Notes under the pieces: generated by a model
What the model saw: only the letters and a program-made list of their open reading frames with translations
The model's database searches: none
Told to the model about the DNA's origin: nothing
Source: Pseudoalteromonas sp. S2755
Lineage (GTDB): Bacteria; Pseudomonadota; Gammaproteobacteria; Enterobacterales; Alteromonadaceae
Direction: 5' to 3'
Assembly (NCBI RefSeq): GCF_005886535.1
Contig: NZ_PNDS01000055.1
Location: forward strand, 1 to 64,000
Length of the DNA: 64,000 bases
Translations under genes and position numbers: made by a program
In this document: one piece after another, positions 26,689 to 36,387 of the stretch
Numbering within the stretch: position 1 is the first letter of the stretch
How the letters are laid out: every line of letters starts with the position of its first letter

Positions 26689-29600
26689 TGACACTATTGC
26701 TGTTTGCGACGATATCCCGAGCCAATGAGGTAGGGATACAAACGGCTGCCCAATGGGTTGATTTGCCACGTATGCAACTTACTCAAGCCAGTGCCAACAA
26801 GTATTTCGCACCGCAGCAAAAAGCGTGGTTGTTTTTGCCAAGCCGTGCTTGGTTAGTCACAACACCAAATTCCCTTGAGACATTTGAGTTTTTTGCAGGT
26901 GAAACGCCAGAGCTACAACGTGCTATTCCAACGTCCGACTGGTTATGTGCTCAATCCCGCTGCCAATTGAGTGCAACGGAACAAAATCGATTAATTCAGG
27001 TTGCATACCAAGGTGATAGTGATCAATCTCTCGCACTTTGGCAGGGCAGCATGCACAGCCACAGAGATCCCTATCGAAGAGCCCTTAGACTGCCGGGGCT
27101 TGACGACCAAACACTACAATTAGCGCAAGATACAGAGCGCTGGTTCCATCTACAGCCTACTCAAGTGACAAGCGTGTTCTTTGAACACGCCAAAAAGCTC
27201 AAACTAGAGGTTAGAAAAGATCTGCATGCGATTGCACAAAATGGTACTGTCACGATTAAAGTCAATGGTGAGGTTATCAGCACCATTGCGATATCAGATA
27301 TCCAAGCGGACGAGTACCTTGAGCCTAAAGTAGGCTTGTCTAATCAAGATTACATTGCCGTCCCAAAAGGTAGTTACCTCACCATCACAGCTACCGTGCC
27401 TACCTATGTCAACTTACTACAAATGCATCGTGGTATATACGATGACAATGCAGGAATAAAGCAGCAAGAGCGGTTGTTTAACCCATACTGGAGCAAACAG
27501 CTAAACGAACAGCTCAGCACCCTCTACATAGATGGTGATACTTCATCACTCGCTTTTAACGTTGAAGACACAGCCATAGCTTTTAAGCGTAAGCAAATGC
27601 TTAATGATATTGCCTCTACGGTTTATTTTTTAACGCCAAGCTCTTCTCAATCGCTCACTCATCATGTTGCCCTAAGCGGAGTGACACTTGGCAGTCGCAC
27701 AGTCTCAGGTCATGTACTGCTCACCTCAAGCGCGCAGCGAGTGAATTACATAACGTCATCTCAGCCACTTAATTATAACCTTGAGAACATATCAAGGATT
27801 GATAACGAGATTACTCTATATATTCGAGCAAGAACGAAAGAGCGCTTAACCCTCACCAGCGAGCATGATCAACACTCGCTGCTGGTTACACCTAGCAGTC
27901 ACTTTCAAAGGCTTACCCTAAAGGTAACCCCAGCATCGACAAATATAACGATAAAAGGTGCTAAGCAAGCGCTTGATATCGCTGCAGCAGTGAATCGCTT
28001 ACAACCATTTCCCGACTTCTTACCTATGACGCAGGAAGCATTATCCAAAGGGTCACTTATCCAAGACCTGCTGGCAAGAAGCAAACAAAATAGAGCAGAT
28101 ACTTACAATTTATCTCTCAGCGGACTGAGCGCACCAGAGCGAAGTGTTAAGACTGACAGCCATAGCCAGTTTACTGCCACCAAAGTACTTGCAGAATTGC
28201 AAATCGTAGCAAAGACTAAACCCCTCATTGCACTTGCAAAACTGAAGCCTTATTTGAACGGCCATAGCGAGCAAGTTATGCTAATGGCTTGGCAACTTAA
28301 TATTGCTATTTTGACGCAACTAGAGCGCAGTGGAAACGCCGAGGTACTACTAAAATCTCTACTTAAAAGCAGCGCTCAATCTTTAAGAGAATACGCTGCC
28401 AATGAGCTGCTCACGAGATACTTAGTACTGAGTGAATATGTTCAAGCTAGCCTGTTGTGCGCCGCCTATGGAACGGATATTACACAATATCAATGCGATG
28501 ACATCCTGTTGACATATCTGCTTGATTCAAGAATTGTGCAAGAGGCGCTTTGGACAAGCGAACAAATGATGTTAACACCTAAACAAGCCGAGCAAGTAGC
28601 TGTAATTCAAACAAATGAACTTACTCAGCCTCAGTACAGCCTTAACCACTATGGTTTACAAGCCGTGGAGTCAATGGATACTCAAACTGAGCTACACTCA
28701 CTAAGCCCTGATAGGCCCATCAAACTTGTCGCAAAAACCCCATTGACGGTAAATTTGAGTGCACGAGCAGCTTACCAAGGACAACAATATAAGAATACTC
28801 AATGGCTGCTATATGAACACAACGGCGAAACTAAGCTATTACCTATATTTAGCGATATCGCCGCAAACTTACAATTGCAGCCACAAGCCACTCGGTTATC
28901 TATTGCATCACAGCAATATATCCACTTAGCGGCAAATGAAAGTCTCACACTTTTCAGCGAAAACGATTTGTTTGTGGATATCAAGGTGCAACCAGAGGCC
29001 TCGAATATTCTCGCAAGTGCAGAGCGGTCTGCACACTTGATTAGTGGCACTGATTTGCTTCTTACAAATGAGCTCAGCGCTAAAGAAATTGCAGTAAATA
29101 CTTTGTATCAACTGAGCCAGCAAGCACTAACAAATGAAGACTACAATAGAGTCCTTCAACGTCTGCACCCAAGCTTATCGGGTGATGCCATCTTAACCGA
29201 TTTGTATGCTCGTCTAATGCGCTATGGTCAATGGCAAGCTGCCGAGCAATATACAAGTTATGTGGGTACACAAAAGGTCGAGGTTGATACGCTTAAAGCA
29301 CGAAGCTTTGGTGATCAAATAACTGCACACCTGACAGAAATCCAGCTGTCTGGTCTGCCGCTTAGAGCAAATGAAATACTAACTATTGATTTTTCTGAGT
29401 ACCAACACGTCCAAGTAAGAGTAAAGTTTGCTTACTCTTCCGCTAAGCAAGTTGTAGCACCGCCTGCTAATGTAGAGCTAGTAGGGCCAAATCAAGGTGA
29501 TGTCATCTCTTTGCAACCTACGCAACCGCTCTATTACGGCATTAAACAAATCGAAACGCGCCAAGGGTTACTGCAATTGCGCTGGCTCAATCCCCTATCT

Positions 29601-30890
29601 GGACAAAGTGTGAGTGTACGCCCGCAATACTTCGATCAAGGCCAATGGCATGATATTCCATTGGATACTAGGCAGATTTTTTATCGCTCTGACAAAATAA
29701 CCCCTATCACGGCAAAATTAACTCAAGATAGCCTGATTAAAATTGAGACCTTTGCTGACGGTATTAGAAGTGAGGCCACCTATTTCCACCCAGCGGGACA
29801 AGTTTCACTCACCGCTCAACAACAGCAAACGTTAGCACGCATGTTTATCTGGACGTTAAGCCCAACATTGCATCGCGTTAACCTAGTACCTGAAGTGCCA
29901 CTGTTTTTAAAAGCCAAACTACCGTTGGCTCCAACAAGTGCTGAGCCGGTATTTCAGCACGCTCGCATTGAAACTGATGAAAGTCGCACTGGCATCGAAG
30001 GCTTTTTGAATATTGATAGCGATGACATTGTACAAACAACAGAGCCTAGCCCGAGCCGAACCACTCTCGATTTAGGCTTGTCATTAAGAATGAAAGATGA
30101 AAATAACTGGTATCGTATCGATACTTTCTACACGATGGACAATCATCATCAAGACACCTTCTCCATTAACGGACAATATGATTGGCTTTCACAACAGTCG
30201 AGTTGGTTTGCAGAAGCAAGAATACGTAATCGCTGGCAAGATGCAACAGCCATCAGTGAAACCCATTTAAGCTCAAGTGTTTCGGCAAAGCTTGGCCAAA
30301 TTCACCGCTATAATACTGGTTTTAGAAGCATTTGGTGGTGGCAGCCTTTTTACACTTACACCAGTATCAGCAAGGAAGAGTTTATTGCAGACGAGCAAAT
30401 TGGTCCTGATATGTACACCTTTTACCGTAATAACCATAAGCATGGCTGGCAAGCGCATGCTGGGCTGCGCTATCAACCTTGGGTTGATAGCTACTTCAGC
30501 TCAAGCGTTACTCTGACGTCTAATCAGGATTGGCAAACGCTCGACAATGCACTGTTTTCATTTGATTGGAATCAATTTTATCAAGGCCATATTTTCCGCG
30601 CAGGATTAACATCAAGCTATGTATTTGCTGATCAGAACCGCCCCAATCCGACATGGCAATACTTAACTCAATTAGGTTGGCAAACGGGTTTTGACTTTAG
30701 TCATAACACCGCTGGTTGGTTGAGCGTAACATGGACTCAAGACTGGTTTAACAATACACACCAAATCGGACTCCAAGTACGCTTAGGTAACTTACAGCAA
30801 ACTGCTTTTGCCCCCTATGCGCATGACGAAATCATTTTTGAGTCGTTACAGCTAAGTCATTTATTAGAGCAAGATTTACATGAGCGCTAA
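26667..30890 (+). CDS. Large secreted protein with C-terminal outer-membrane beta-barrel
   Basis: 1407 residues. Signal peptide 1-19 (ending SRANE). The middle (about 440-700) is alpha-helical with TPR-like character (LAKLKPYLNGHSEQVMLMAW, LREYAANELLTRYLVLSEYV). The last about 280 residues (about 1130-1407) alternate aromatic and polar residues in amphipathic strands (RTTLDLGLSLRMKDENNWYRIDTFY, FSINGQYDWL, HAGLRYQPWVDSYF, IGLQVRLGNL), as in outer-membrane barrels. Layout (signal, helical repeats, C-terminal barrel) is that of exopolysaccharide exporters such as BcsC and PgaA, so I infer the outer-membrane channel for the polymer. Start overlaps the preceding gene by 22 bases. Confidence 0.6.
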   Translation: MRAITFIMTLLLFATISRANEVGIQTAAQWVDLPRMQLTQASANKYFAPQQKAWLFLPSRAWLVTTPNSLETFEFFAGETPELQRAIPTSDWLCAQSRCQLSATEQNRLIQVAYQGDSDQSLALWQGSMHSHRDPYRRALRLPGLDDQTLQLAQDTERWFHLQPTQVTSVFFEHAKKLKLEVRKDLHAIAQNGTVTIKVNGEVISTIAISDIQADEYLEPKVGLSNQDYIAVPKGSYLTITATVPTYVNLLQMHRGIYDDNAGIKQQERLFNPYWSKQLNEQLSTLYIDGDTSSLAFNVEDTAIAFKRKQMLNDIASTVYFLTPSSSQSLTHHVALSGVTLGSRTVSGHVLLTSSAQRVNYITSSQPLNYNLENISRIDNEITLYIRARTKERLTLTSEHDQHSLLVTPSSHFQRLTLKVTPASTNITIKGAKQALDIAAAVNRLQPFPDFLPMTQEALSKGSLIQDLLARSKQNRADTYNLSLSGLSAPERSVKTDSHSQFTATKVLAELQIVAKTKPLIALAKLKPYLNGHSEQVMLMAWQLNIAILTQLERSGNAEVLLKSLLKSSAQSLREYAANELLTRYLVLSEYVQASLLCAAYGTDITQYQCDDILLTYLLDSRIVQEALWTSEQMMLTPKQAEQVAVIQTNELTQPQYSLNHYGLQAVESMDTQTELHSLSPDRPIKLVAKTPLTVNLSARAAYQGQQYKNTQWLLYEHNGETKLLPIFSDIAANLQLQPQATRLSIASQQYIHLAANESLTLFSENDLFVDIKVQPEASNILASAERSAHLISGTDLLLTNELSAKEIAVNTLYQLSQQALTNEDYNRVLQRLHPSLSGDAILTDLYARLMRYGQWQAAEQYTSYVGTQKVEVDTLKARSFGDQITAHLTEIQLSGLPLRANEILTIDFSEYQHVQVRVKFAYSSAKQVVAPPANVELVGPNQGDVISLQPTQPLYYGIKQIETRQGLLQLRWLNPLSGQSVSVRPQYFDQGQWHDIPLDTRQIFYRSDKITPITAKLTQDSLIKIETFADGIRSEATYFHPAGQVSLTAQQQQTLARMFIWTLSPTLHRVNLVPEVPLFLKAKLPLAPTSAEPVFQHARIETDESRTGIEGFLNIDSDDIVQTTEPSPSRTTLDLGLSLRMKDENNWYRIDTFYTMDNHHQDTFSINGQYDWLSQQSSWFAEARIRNRWQDATAISETHLSSSVSAKLGQIHRYNTGFRSIWWWQPFYTYTSISKEEFIADEQIGPDMYTFYRNNHKHGWQAHAGLRYQPWVDSYFSSSVTLTSNQDWQTLDNALFSFDWNQFYQGHIFRAGLTSSYVFADQNRPNPTWQYLTQLGWQTGFDFSHNTAGWLSVTWTQDWFNNTHQIGLQVRLGNLQQTAFAPYAHDEIIFESLQLSHLLEQDLHER

Positions 30891-33800
30891 AGCCTTAAAG
30901 AGTCAATTAGAAGCCCTATTTTTTGCCGAAACTGAAAAGTTTTGGCTGAACTTGTACCAACATAAATACAGTGCGTTGATCGACGAATTGTGCGCATGGG
31001 AACTCATTTACAATCGCCCTGAAAACGAGGATGAAACCGACTGGCTGGTACTTCAATCTATCGCCTTCTTAAGGCATAAGATTGAAACCCTACATGAACA
31101 AATTTTACTACTAGAGGCATCCCACACTGGATTTGTACAACGTATTGCAAAGTCTGAATTTGCCAGCGAAAAAGAGCTACATATTATCGCCTATGCTCAA
31201 GAACTTGGCACCACTAAAGCTGCGTTAGAGCAAGATAAAAAAGCATTTTCACGATGGTTTGACGAAGGTGCTGTGGTTGCTCGATATCAACATCAAGTTG
31301 CCGCTATTGAGCAACAGGTTAAGTTTTTAATCGCCAAACTTGGTGCTTTAACGAATCGATATTTACGAGCTCACCACGATACGCTCGAAAATGCATGGCA
31401 ACGCTTGGATTTACAGCCATTTTGCTTAAATTTACTCGCCCATAGCCAAAATCAACATATTCGTCATGGCTTGATCCGTTCACTGGTTAATATGGTCGCA
31501 ACCTTAAACAACTATGAGGTCGACTCGGAGTTGGACGCGGAGCTTATCGCCAAGCTTATTGAGCTGCTTGAGTCTGACAATATGCCCTATCAGGCAACCG
31601 TCGATATTTTAGAGATCTTAATACATCAACGCCCCACTTTTATTCGTGCCTATATGTGGGCCTTGCTAGAGGAAGCGAACAACGACGATAGCCAGCAAGT
31701 AGACGCGGAAATACTTTATATTTTAAGTGTTTTCCCAAAAATTATTGTCAGCCAGCCGAGGCTTACAGAAAAAGATCTCAATATGCTTCGTGCGCTGAGT
31801 GAGCACACATTGCCAAGAGTGCGACAAGTCACTTTAGAGCTTGTTGAGTTTTACCCCATATCGTTTGCCCAAGAGCTAATAACCAAACGGTTTGAGCAAG
31901 AGAGTGAAAATGCCGTGCGTTTCACCTTGATAAAACAGCTATCCGCAGACCGATTTTGTCAACACGACTTCGCATTTTTATTGTGGCAACGCGTATTACA
32001 AAGCGATTTTAGTATGCAACTTAAGCGCTTAGCGCTTGAGCAAAGCGCGCGTATCATGCTGAATATGCAACTTGAATCAAATCAAGTCGATCTCTGCTTC
32101 AAACGGTTTATTGACACCTTAAATGACTGTTTATCAAACGAAAAAAACATCGCCGTTTGTCGTTATATCACCAGAGCCAGAGAGCAGCTAGGTAGTTTCT
32201 ATCATCAAGCCATCATCGCGCAGCTCAATGCATCCCTAGAAGCCAACGAACAAAGTGACGCACTGGCAAATTGGCCTCAAGATGAACTGGGCCGCTCACT
32301 TTCTTATATTGCGCAGCGTGGTCAAAGCCTCAATGCCTCAAAAATGAAAACAGGCTGGCGCATTCAACAAGGCTACCGTCAAGCAAGAAGGTTATGGCGA
32401 GTATTACACGAAATAAGACACCCAAGTACCGATAAACGCCAAAGCTATTCCCATACCAAAGCGAAAAAGCCCAGCGTGTTGATCCATGCCCCCAGCTGCA
32501 CTACCGCAGAAATTAGCGAAACAACAGTGCCTGGGGAGTTACTCTTTAACCTCGCGGAGCAAACCAGCAGACCACATTTGCCATTACTCGACTTTCTGCT
32601 AAGCGTGCTTACCAATGACCATAGTAAAGAAGATGCCAAAACCTATACGCCAGATGGTATTTTAACGGTCATTCCGCCACCAACTTTATGGCGACGCTTA
32701 AAAGCCTACTGGACTATAACATGGCAATTTGCTGAGCTTGACCATCTACGAAAAGGCAACGAATTAGAGCAACGTAAGTATTTAGACACACTTAACACAC
32801 TAGGGTTTTCGTTGCACTTCAGTGCCTATGGTGACATCGCAAAAGCACCATTTCCTGTCGCGACAGACATTCAGCGACTTTATACGCGCTCAGGTGCAAC
32901 TTCAGCGCTGCTCACCATTTGGAGCAGTTTTAAAGAATACGTCGATGCTATTTATCAAAATAGTATTTCGCAGCTGGTTTTCTTTGTGCTTGCATTTATT
33001 AGCTACTTTTGGACTCGACATATTTATGTCAGTAAAAGAATAAAACAAAATCGCAAACACATTCCAGTGTCCATTGGCGGTTGGGGAACACGAGGAAAAT
33101 CAGGAACCGAGAGGCTTAAGTCGGCTTTATTTAGCAGCTTGGCCCTGAGGGTTGTGAGCAAAACCACAGGCTGTGAAGCGATGCTTATCTATTCAAAAAT
33201 TTCTGGTGAACAATATGAAATTCCACTATTTCGGCCTTTCGACAAAGCAAGTATTTGGGAGCAAGCTGATGTGCTGCATTTTGCAAAGCAGGTAAAAGCT
33301 GACATTTTCCTTTGGGAGTGTATGGGTCTGACCCCTAGATATGTAAAAATTCTAGTGCGCTGGATGAAAGATAACTTCGCCACCATTACTAATGCCTACC
33401 CAGATCATGAAGATATTTTGGGCCCAACAGGCTTAGATGTGGCAAAAGAGATGTCTGCTTTTTTAGGCTACAACACCCAAGTGTTCACCGCCGAGCAGAA
33501 TATGGCCTCCGTGCTCAACTTGGCGGCGGAGCAAAAAAACACCTCACTTATTCAAATTCATTGGGGAGATGGATATCAGATCACACCTGACATCCTCGCA
33601 AAATACCCCTATGCCGAGCACCCAGATAACATCGCTTTGGTCTGCAAGATGGCACAATACATTGGCATCAATAAGGACTATGTCTATAAAGAGACGGCAT
33701 CTAGAGTTATTCCAGATGTTGGGGTGCTACAACAGTTTGCAACCGCAAAGATTGGTGCAATTAGCCAAAGTTTTATCAATAGCATGTCTGCCAATGAGCG

Positions 33801-34944
33801 CTTGGCAACGATTGAAAACTGGAAACGTCTAAACATTATTGAACAGGGAAAGCAGGGGCAAATTGTTGCACTGATCAACAACCGCAACGACCGTGTAGCG
33901 CGATCGCAAGTATTTGCTAACATTTTGGCCAATGATCTGCATTTTGATGCCGTTGTGGTGATCGGCACCAATATTGATGGTTTCTTTAAGTACTTTATGG
34001 TTGCACTGGAAAACCTCTTACACAGTATCTTCAGCAATAACGACCACAATGCACTGCGTGATTTACTTGGGCGCTTTAAACTTTTACCATCGAAAGAGAC
34101 GCTGATCGCATCGTTAAACTCCCCGACAGCCACGCTGCCTGAATCTGCATTTTCAAGTATCAACTCGCTACAATCACACCTTAACAGTGAAGATGAAACA
34201 CATCAGCTAATTCTAAAACGTTTTGAAGCGTGGACAATTGCCCATGCGATTTTGGAAGTTGAAGATCTGAACACTAAGCTTTCGCAAACAGCAGCGCTTG
34301 CAGAGCAACTTGCCACTCTCAAATGTACGTTAGTGCATGATAGCGACATTAAGCCTGATGCCCTAAATCAAGTCATTGCCAAACAAGCACTGCCAAATGA
34401 ACATCAAATTATCGTCGGAATGCAAAATATCAAAGGCGCGGGATTAGGCTATGTGTACATGTGGCAAAAGTGGCAGTTATTTAATCAGCATTGTGAGCGT
34501 CTGAGCCGCCGCAGCGTGACACAGACGGAGTTTAGAAATGGCTTAAGTAGAATTTTACAACAAGAGGAACTCAGCGCGATTGAATGCCAATATTTAGCTG
34601 ACAAGCTCGACTTGTTTGCAACTTTGCCCAATGCTCAAAGTGAATTTAGTCAAGCCGAATTAACGCAAATTAAGCGCAAACTCGAGCAACAAATACAACG
34701 TTTAGAGAGTACAGGTAATACCCGAGCTCGCTCACCCATAACACGCTTTTTGAATAAATTGGTCGAGTCATTTTTAGACGCTGGCGCGGCGGTAAAAAGA
34801 AAGAAGATCGCAGTTCAGGTATATAAAGATATCGCCGACTTTAGGATCACAATAGAAAAGGCAACCCTTATTTTAAGTGAATTAAATCGTTCACAAAAAC
34901 CAGGATGGCTGAAACTACAAAGTGGTAAGCGCCGCAAAAAATAG
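30880..34944 (+). CDS. CapB/PgsB-type polyglutamate ligase fused to a large helical N-terminal domain
   Basis: 1354 residues. The N-terminal about 690 residues are helical with HEAT-like repeats (IRHGLIRSLVNMVATL, DILEILIHQRP, LPRVRQVTLELVEFYP). A transmembrane helix (about 697-716) precedes the ligase: P-loop GGWGTRGKSGTERL (733-746), DIFLWECMGL, NAYPDHEDILGPTG, EQNMASVLNLA and RVIPDVG, which are the hallmarks of CapB/PgsB, a Mur-ligase relative that activates a terminal carboxyl with ATP and adds glutamate through amide bonds. Normal CapB is about 400 residues with the same helix just before its P-loop. A further helical region (about 1080-1354) follows. Overlaps the barrel gene by 11 bases and ends the operon. 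Confidence 0.82.
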   Translation: MSAKALKSQLEALFFAETEKFWLNLYQHKYSALIDELCAWELIYNRPENEDETDWLVLQSIAFLRHKIETLHEQILLLEASHTGFVQRIAKSEFASEKELHIIAYAQELGTTKAALEQDKKAFSRWFDEGAVVARYQHQVAAIEQQVKFLIAKLGALTNRYLRAHHDTLENAWQRLDLQPFCLNLLAHSQNQHIRHGLIRSLVNMVATLNNYEVDSELDAELIAKLIELLESDNMPYQATVDILEILIHQRPTFIRAYMWALLEEANNDDSQQVDAEILYILSVFPKIIVSQPRLTEKDLNMLRALSEHTLPRVRQVTLELVEFYPISFAQELITKRFEQESENAVRFTLIKQLSADRFCQHDFAFLLWQRVLQSDFSMQLKRLALEQSARIMLNMQLESNQVDLCFKRFIDTLNDCLSNEKNIAVCRYITRAREQLGSFYHQAIIAQLNASLEANEQSDALANWPQDELGRSLSYIAQRGQSLNASKMKTGWRIQQGYRQARRLWRVLHEIRHPSTDKRQSYSHTKAKKPSVLIHAPSCTTAEISETTVPGELLFNLAEQTSRPHLPLLDFLLSVLTNDHSKEDAKTYTPDGILTVIPPPTLWRRLKAYWTITWQFAELDHLRKGNELEQRKYLDTLNTLGFSLHFSAYGDIAKAPFPVATDIQRLYTRSGATSALLTIWSSFKEYVDAIYQNSISQLVFFVLAFISYFWTRHIYVSKRIKQNRKHIPVSIGGWGTRGKSGTERLKSALFSSLALRVVSKTTGCEAMLIYSKISGEQYEIPLFRPFDKASIWEQADVLHFAKQVKADIFLWECMGLTPRYVKILVRWMKDNFATITNAYPDHEDILGPTGLDVAKEMSAFLGYNTQVFTAEQNMASVLNLAAEQKNTSLIQIHWGDGYQITPDILAKYPYAEHPDNIALVCKMAQYIGINKDYVYKETASRVIPDVGVLQQFATAKIGAISQSFINSMSANERLATIENWKRLNIIEQGKQGQIVALINNRNDRVARSQVFANILANDLHFDAVVVIGTNIDGFFKYFMVALENLLHSIFSNNDHNALRDLLGRFKLLPSKETLIASLNSPTATLPESAFSSINSLQSHLNSEDETHQLILKRFEAWTIAHAILEVEDLNTKLSQTAALAEQLATLKCTLVHDSDIKPDALNQVIAKQALPNEHQIIVGMQNIKGAGLGYVYMWQKWQLFNQHCERLSRRSVTQTEFRNGLSRILQQEELSAIECQYLADKLDLFATLPNAQSEFSQAELTQIKRKLEQQIQRLESTGNTRARSPITRFLNKLVESFLDAGAAVKRKKIAVQVYKDIADFRITIEKATLILSELNRSQKPGWLKLQSGKRRKK

Positions 34945-34955
34945 CTCGGCGCTCG

Positions 34956-35135
34956 TTACCCAACAACCAAAACGTAGATAAGTTTAATGATCAGCGTGAC
35001 CATTAATAAAGGCAGTACATATTTGGCATATTTTTGCATTTTATCTAGCCCTAATCGTTGCTGATACTTTTCCAACAGCGGTATCAAAACGACCAAAGCA
35101 ACGACTAAACTCACTAATAATATAACTACGTTCAT
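34956..35135 (-). CDS. Small two-helix membrane protein
   Basis: 59 residues, below the size usually called. Sequence reads MNVVILLVSLVVALVVLIP, a charged turn (EKYQQRLGLDKMQKYAKY) and a second hydrophobic helix (VLPLLMVTLIIKLIYVLVVG). GAGGAG ribosome site six bases before the ATG supports translation. It converges with the capsule operon and stands back-to-back with the nitronate monooxygenase gene. No family recognised. Confidence 0.65.
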   Translation of the reverse strand: MNVVILLVSLVVALVVLIPLLEKYQQRLGLDKMQKYAKYVLPLLMVTLIIKLIYVLVVG

Positions 35136-35232
35136 CTTAGCTCCTCTTTCTAAGCAGGTATCTTACAACCAGTGTTCACTTCAAGCAAAATTCCAGCTAT
35201 GCTCATACACACATCTGACCAGTAGAATAACA

Positions 35233-36273
35233 ATGATGAAAACTTCTATCACCGAATTATTTGGCATCGAAAAACCCATTATACTACCCGGTATGAGCTG
35301 GATTTCTGTACCTGAGCTTGTTGCAGCAGTAAGTAATGCTGGTGGCTTAGGCATTTTAGCCACGGGCCCTCTCAGTAAGAACGAAACACGTGAAGCAATA
35401 CGAAAAATTCGTGAACTCACTGACAAACCTTTTGGCATTGGTGTGACGTTAATGATGCCTGGCGCCAAAGAAAATGCCAAAGTCGCATTAGAAGAGCAAG
35501 TGCCTGTTATTAATTTTTCTTTAGGAAAAGGCGACTGGCTGATAGAAGCGGCTAAAGCCTACGGCGGGAAAGTTATTGCGACTGTGGTGACGCAAAAGCA
35601 TGCGTTAGCAGCACAAAAATCTGGTGTTGATGCACTTTTGGTTACTGGACATGAGGCTGCAGCCCATGGTGGAGAGGTAACTTCACTGTGTTTGGTGCCG
35701 AGCATTGTTGATATTGTTGATATACCTGTGATTGCCGCAGGGGGATTTGCCGATGGTAGAGGACTTATCGCCGCGCTAGCACTTGGCGCAGAGGGGGTTG
35801 CGATGGGTTCTCGCTTTGCAACATCCAAAGAAAGTCCTTTGCATCAACATGTCAAAGATGCCGTAGTAGAAAAAGACGTTGAACAGACGATTTATTCCAA
35901 AAACTTCGATGGCCTTTATGCTCGAGTAATGAAAACTCCTATGGCTGAAAAGGCAACGCGCCGCCCTATGAACTTTTTCATGGCCACCATAAAATCATTC
36001 AAGGCCGCTAAAATGGTCGACATGCCTTTATGGAAGCTACTACTAGGACTGTTTTCTCAATTCGATAAAATTAAGATGCTGTCGCTCTTTGGTGCCGCCA
36101 CCGAAAAGCTCGAAGCCGCCACTATCCACGGCGATTTAGACCATGGCGTACAGTTTATTGGTCAATCTCAAGGCTTAATTCAAGAAATCGAGTCAGTACA
36201 AACCTTAATGGATAACATGATAGCTCAAGCCACTGAGGTGCATTCACGTATCAGCAACATTACCACCGATTAA
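35233..36273 (+). CDS. Nitronate monooxygenase family flavoprotein
   Basis: 346 residues, TIM-barrel FMN enzyme of the 2-nitropropane dioxygenase family. Typical elements: IEKPIILPGMSWISVPELVAA at the start, NAGGLGILATG, DALLVTGHEAAAHGG (catalytic-site His of class-I enzymes, about 139-150), VIAAGGFADGRGLIAALALGAEGVAMGSRF for FMN phosphate binding. These enzymes oxidise alkyl nitronates, although many homologues, including enoyl-ACP reductase FabK, have other jobs. Start may be either of two adjacent ATG codons. Single gene. Confidence 0.8.
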   Translation: MMKTSITELFGIEKPIILPGMSWISVPELVAAVSNAGGLGILATGPLSKNETREAIRKIRELTDKPFGIGVTLMMPGAKENAKVALEEQVPVINFSLGKGDWLIEAAKAYGGKVIATVVTQKHALAAQKSGVDALLVTGHEAAAHGGEVTSLCLVPSIVDIVDIPVIAAGGFADGRGLIAALALGAEGVAMGSRFATSKESPLHQHVKDAVVEKDVEQTIYSKNFDGLYARVMKTPMAEKATRRPMNFFMATIKSFKAAKMVDMPLWKLLLGLFSQFDKIKMLSLFGAATEKLEAATIHGDLDHGVQFIGQSQGLIQEIESVQTLMDNMIAQATEVHSRISNITTD

Positions 36274-36387
36274 CGGATGTTTGGTATTGACGCGGTAAAA
36301 GCGGTATTATCTTGCTTAATATCGCTCAGGCCCTATTTGCGCCAATCAAGTGCTGGCCATAAATTCTGATTTTATAAGTGACTTTCA

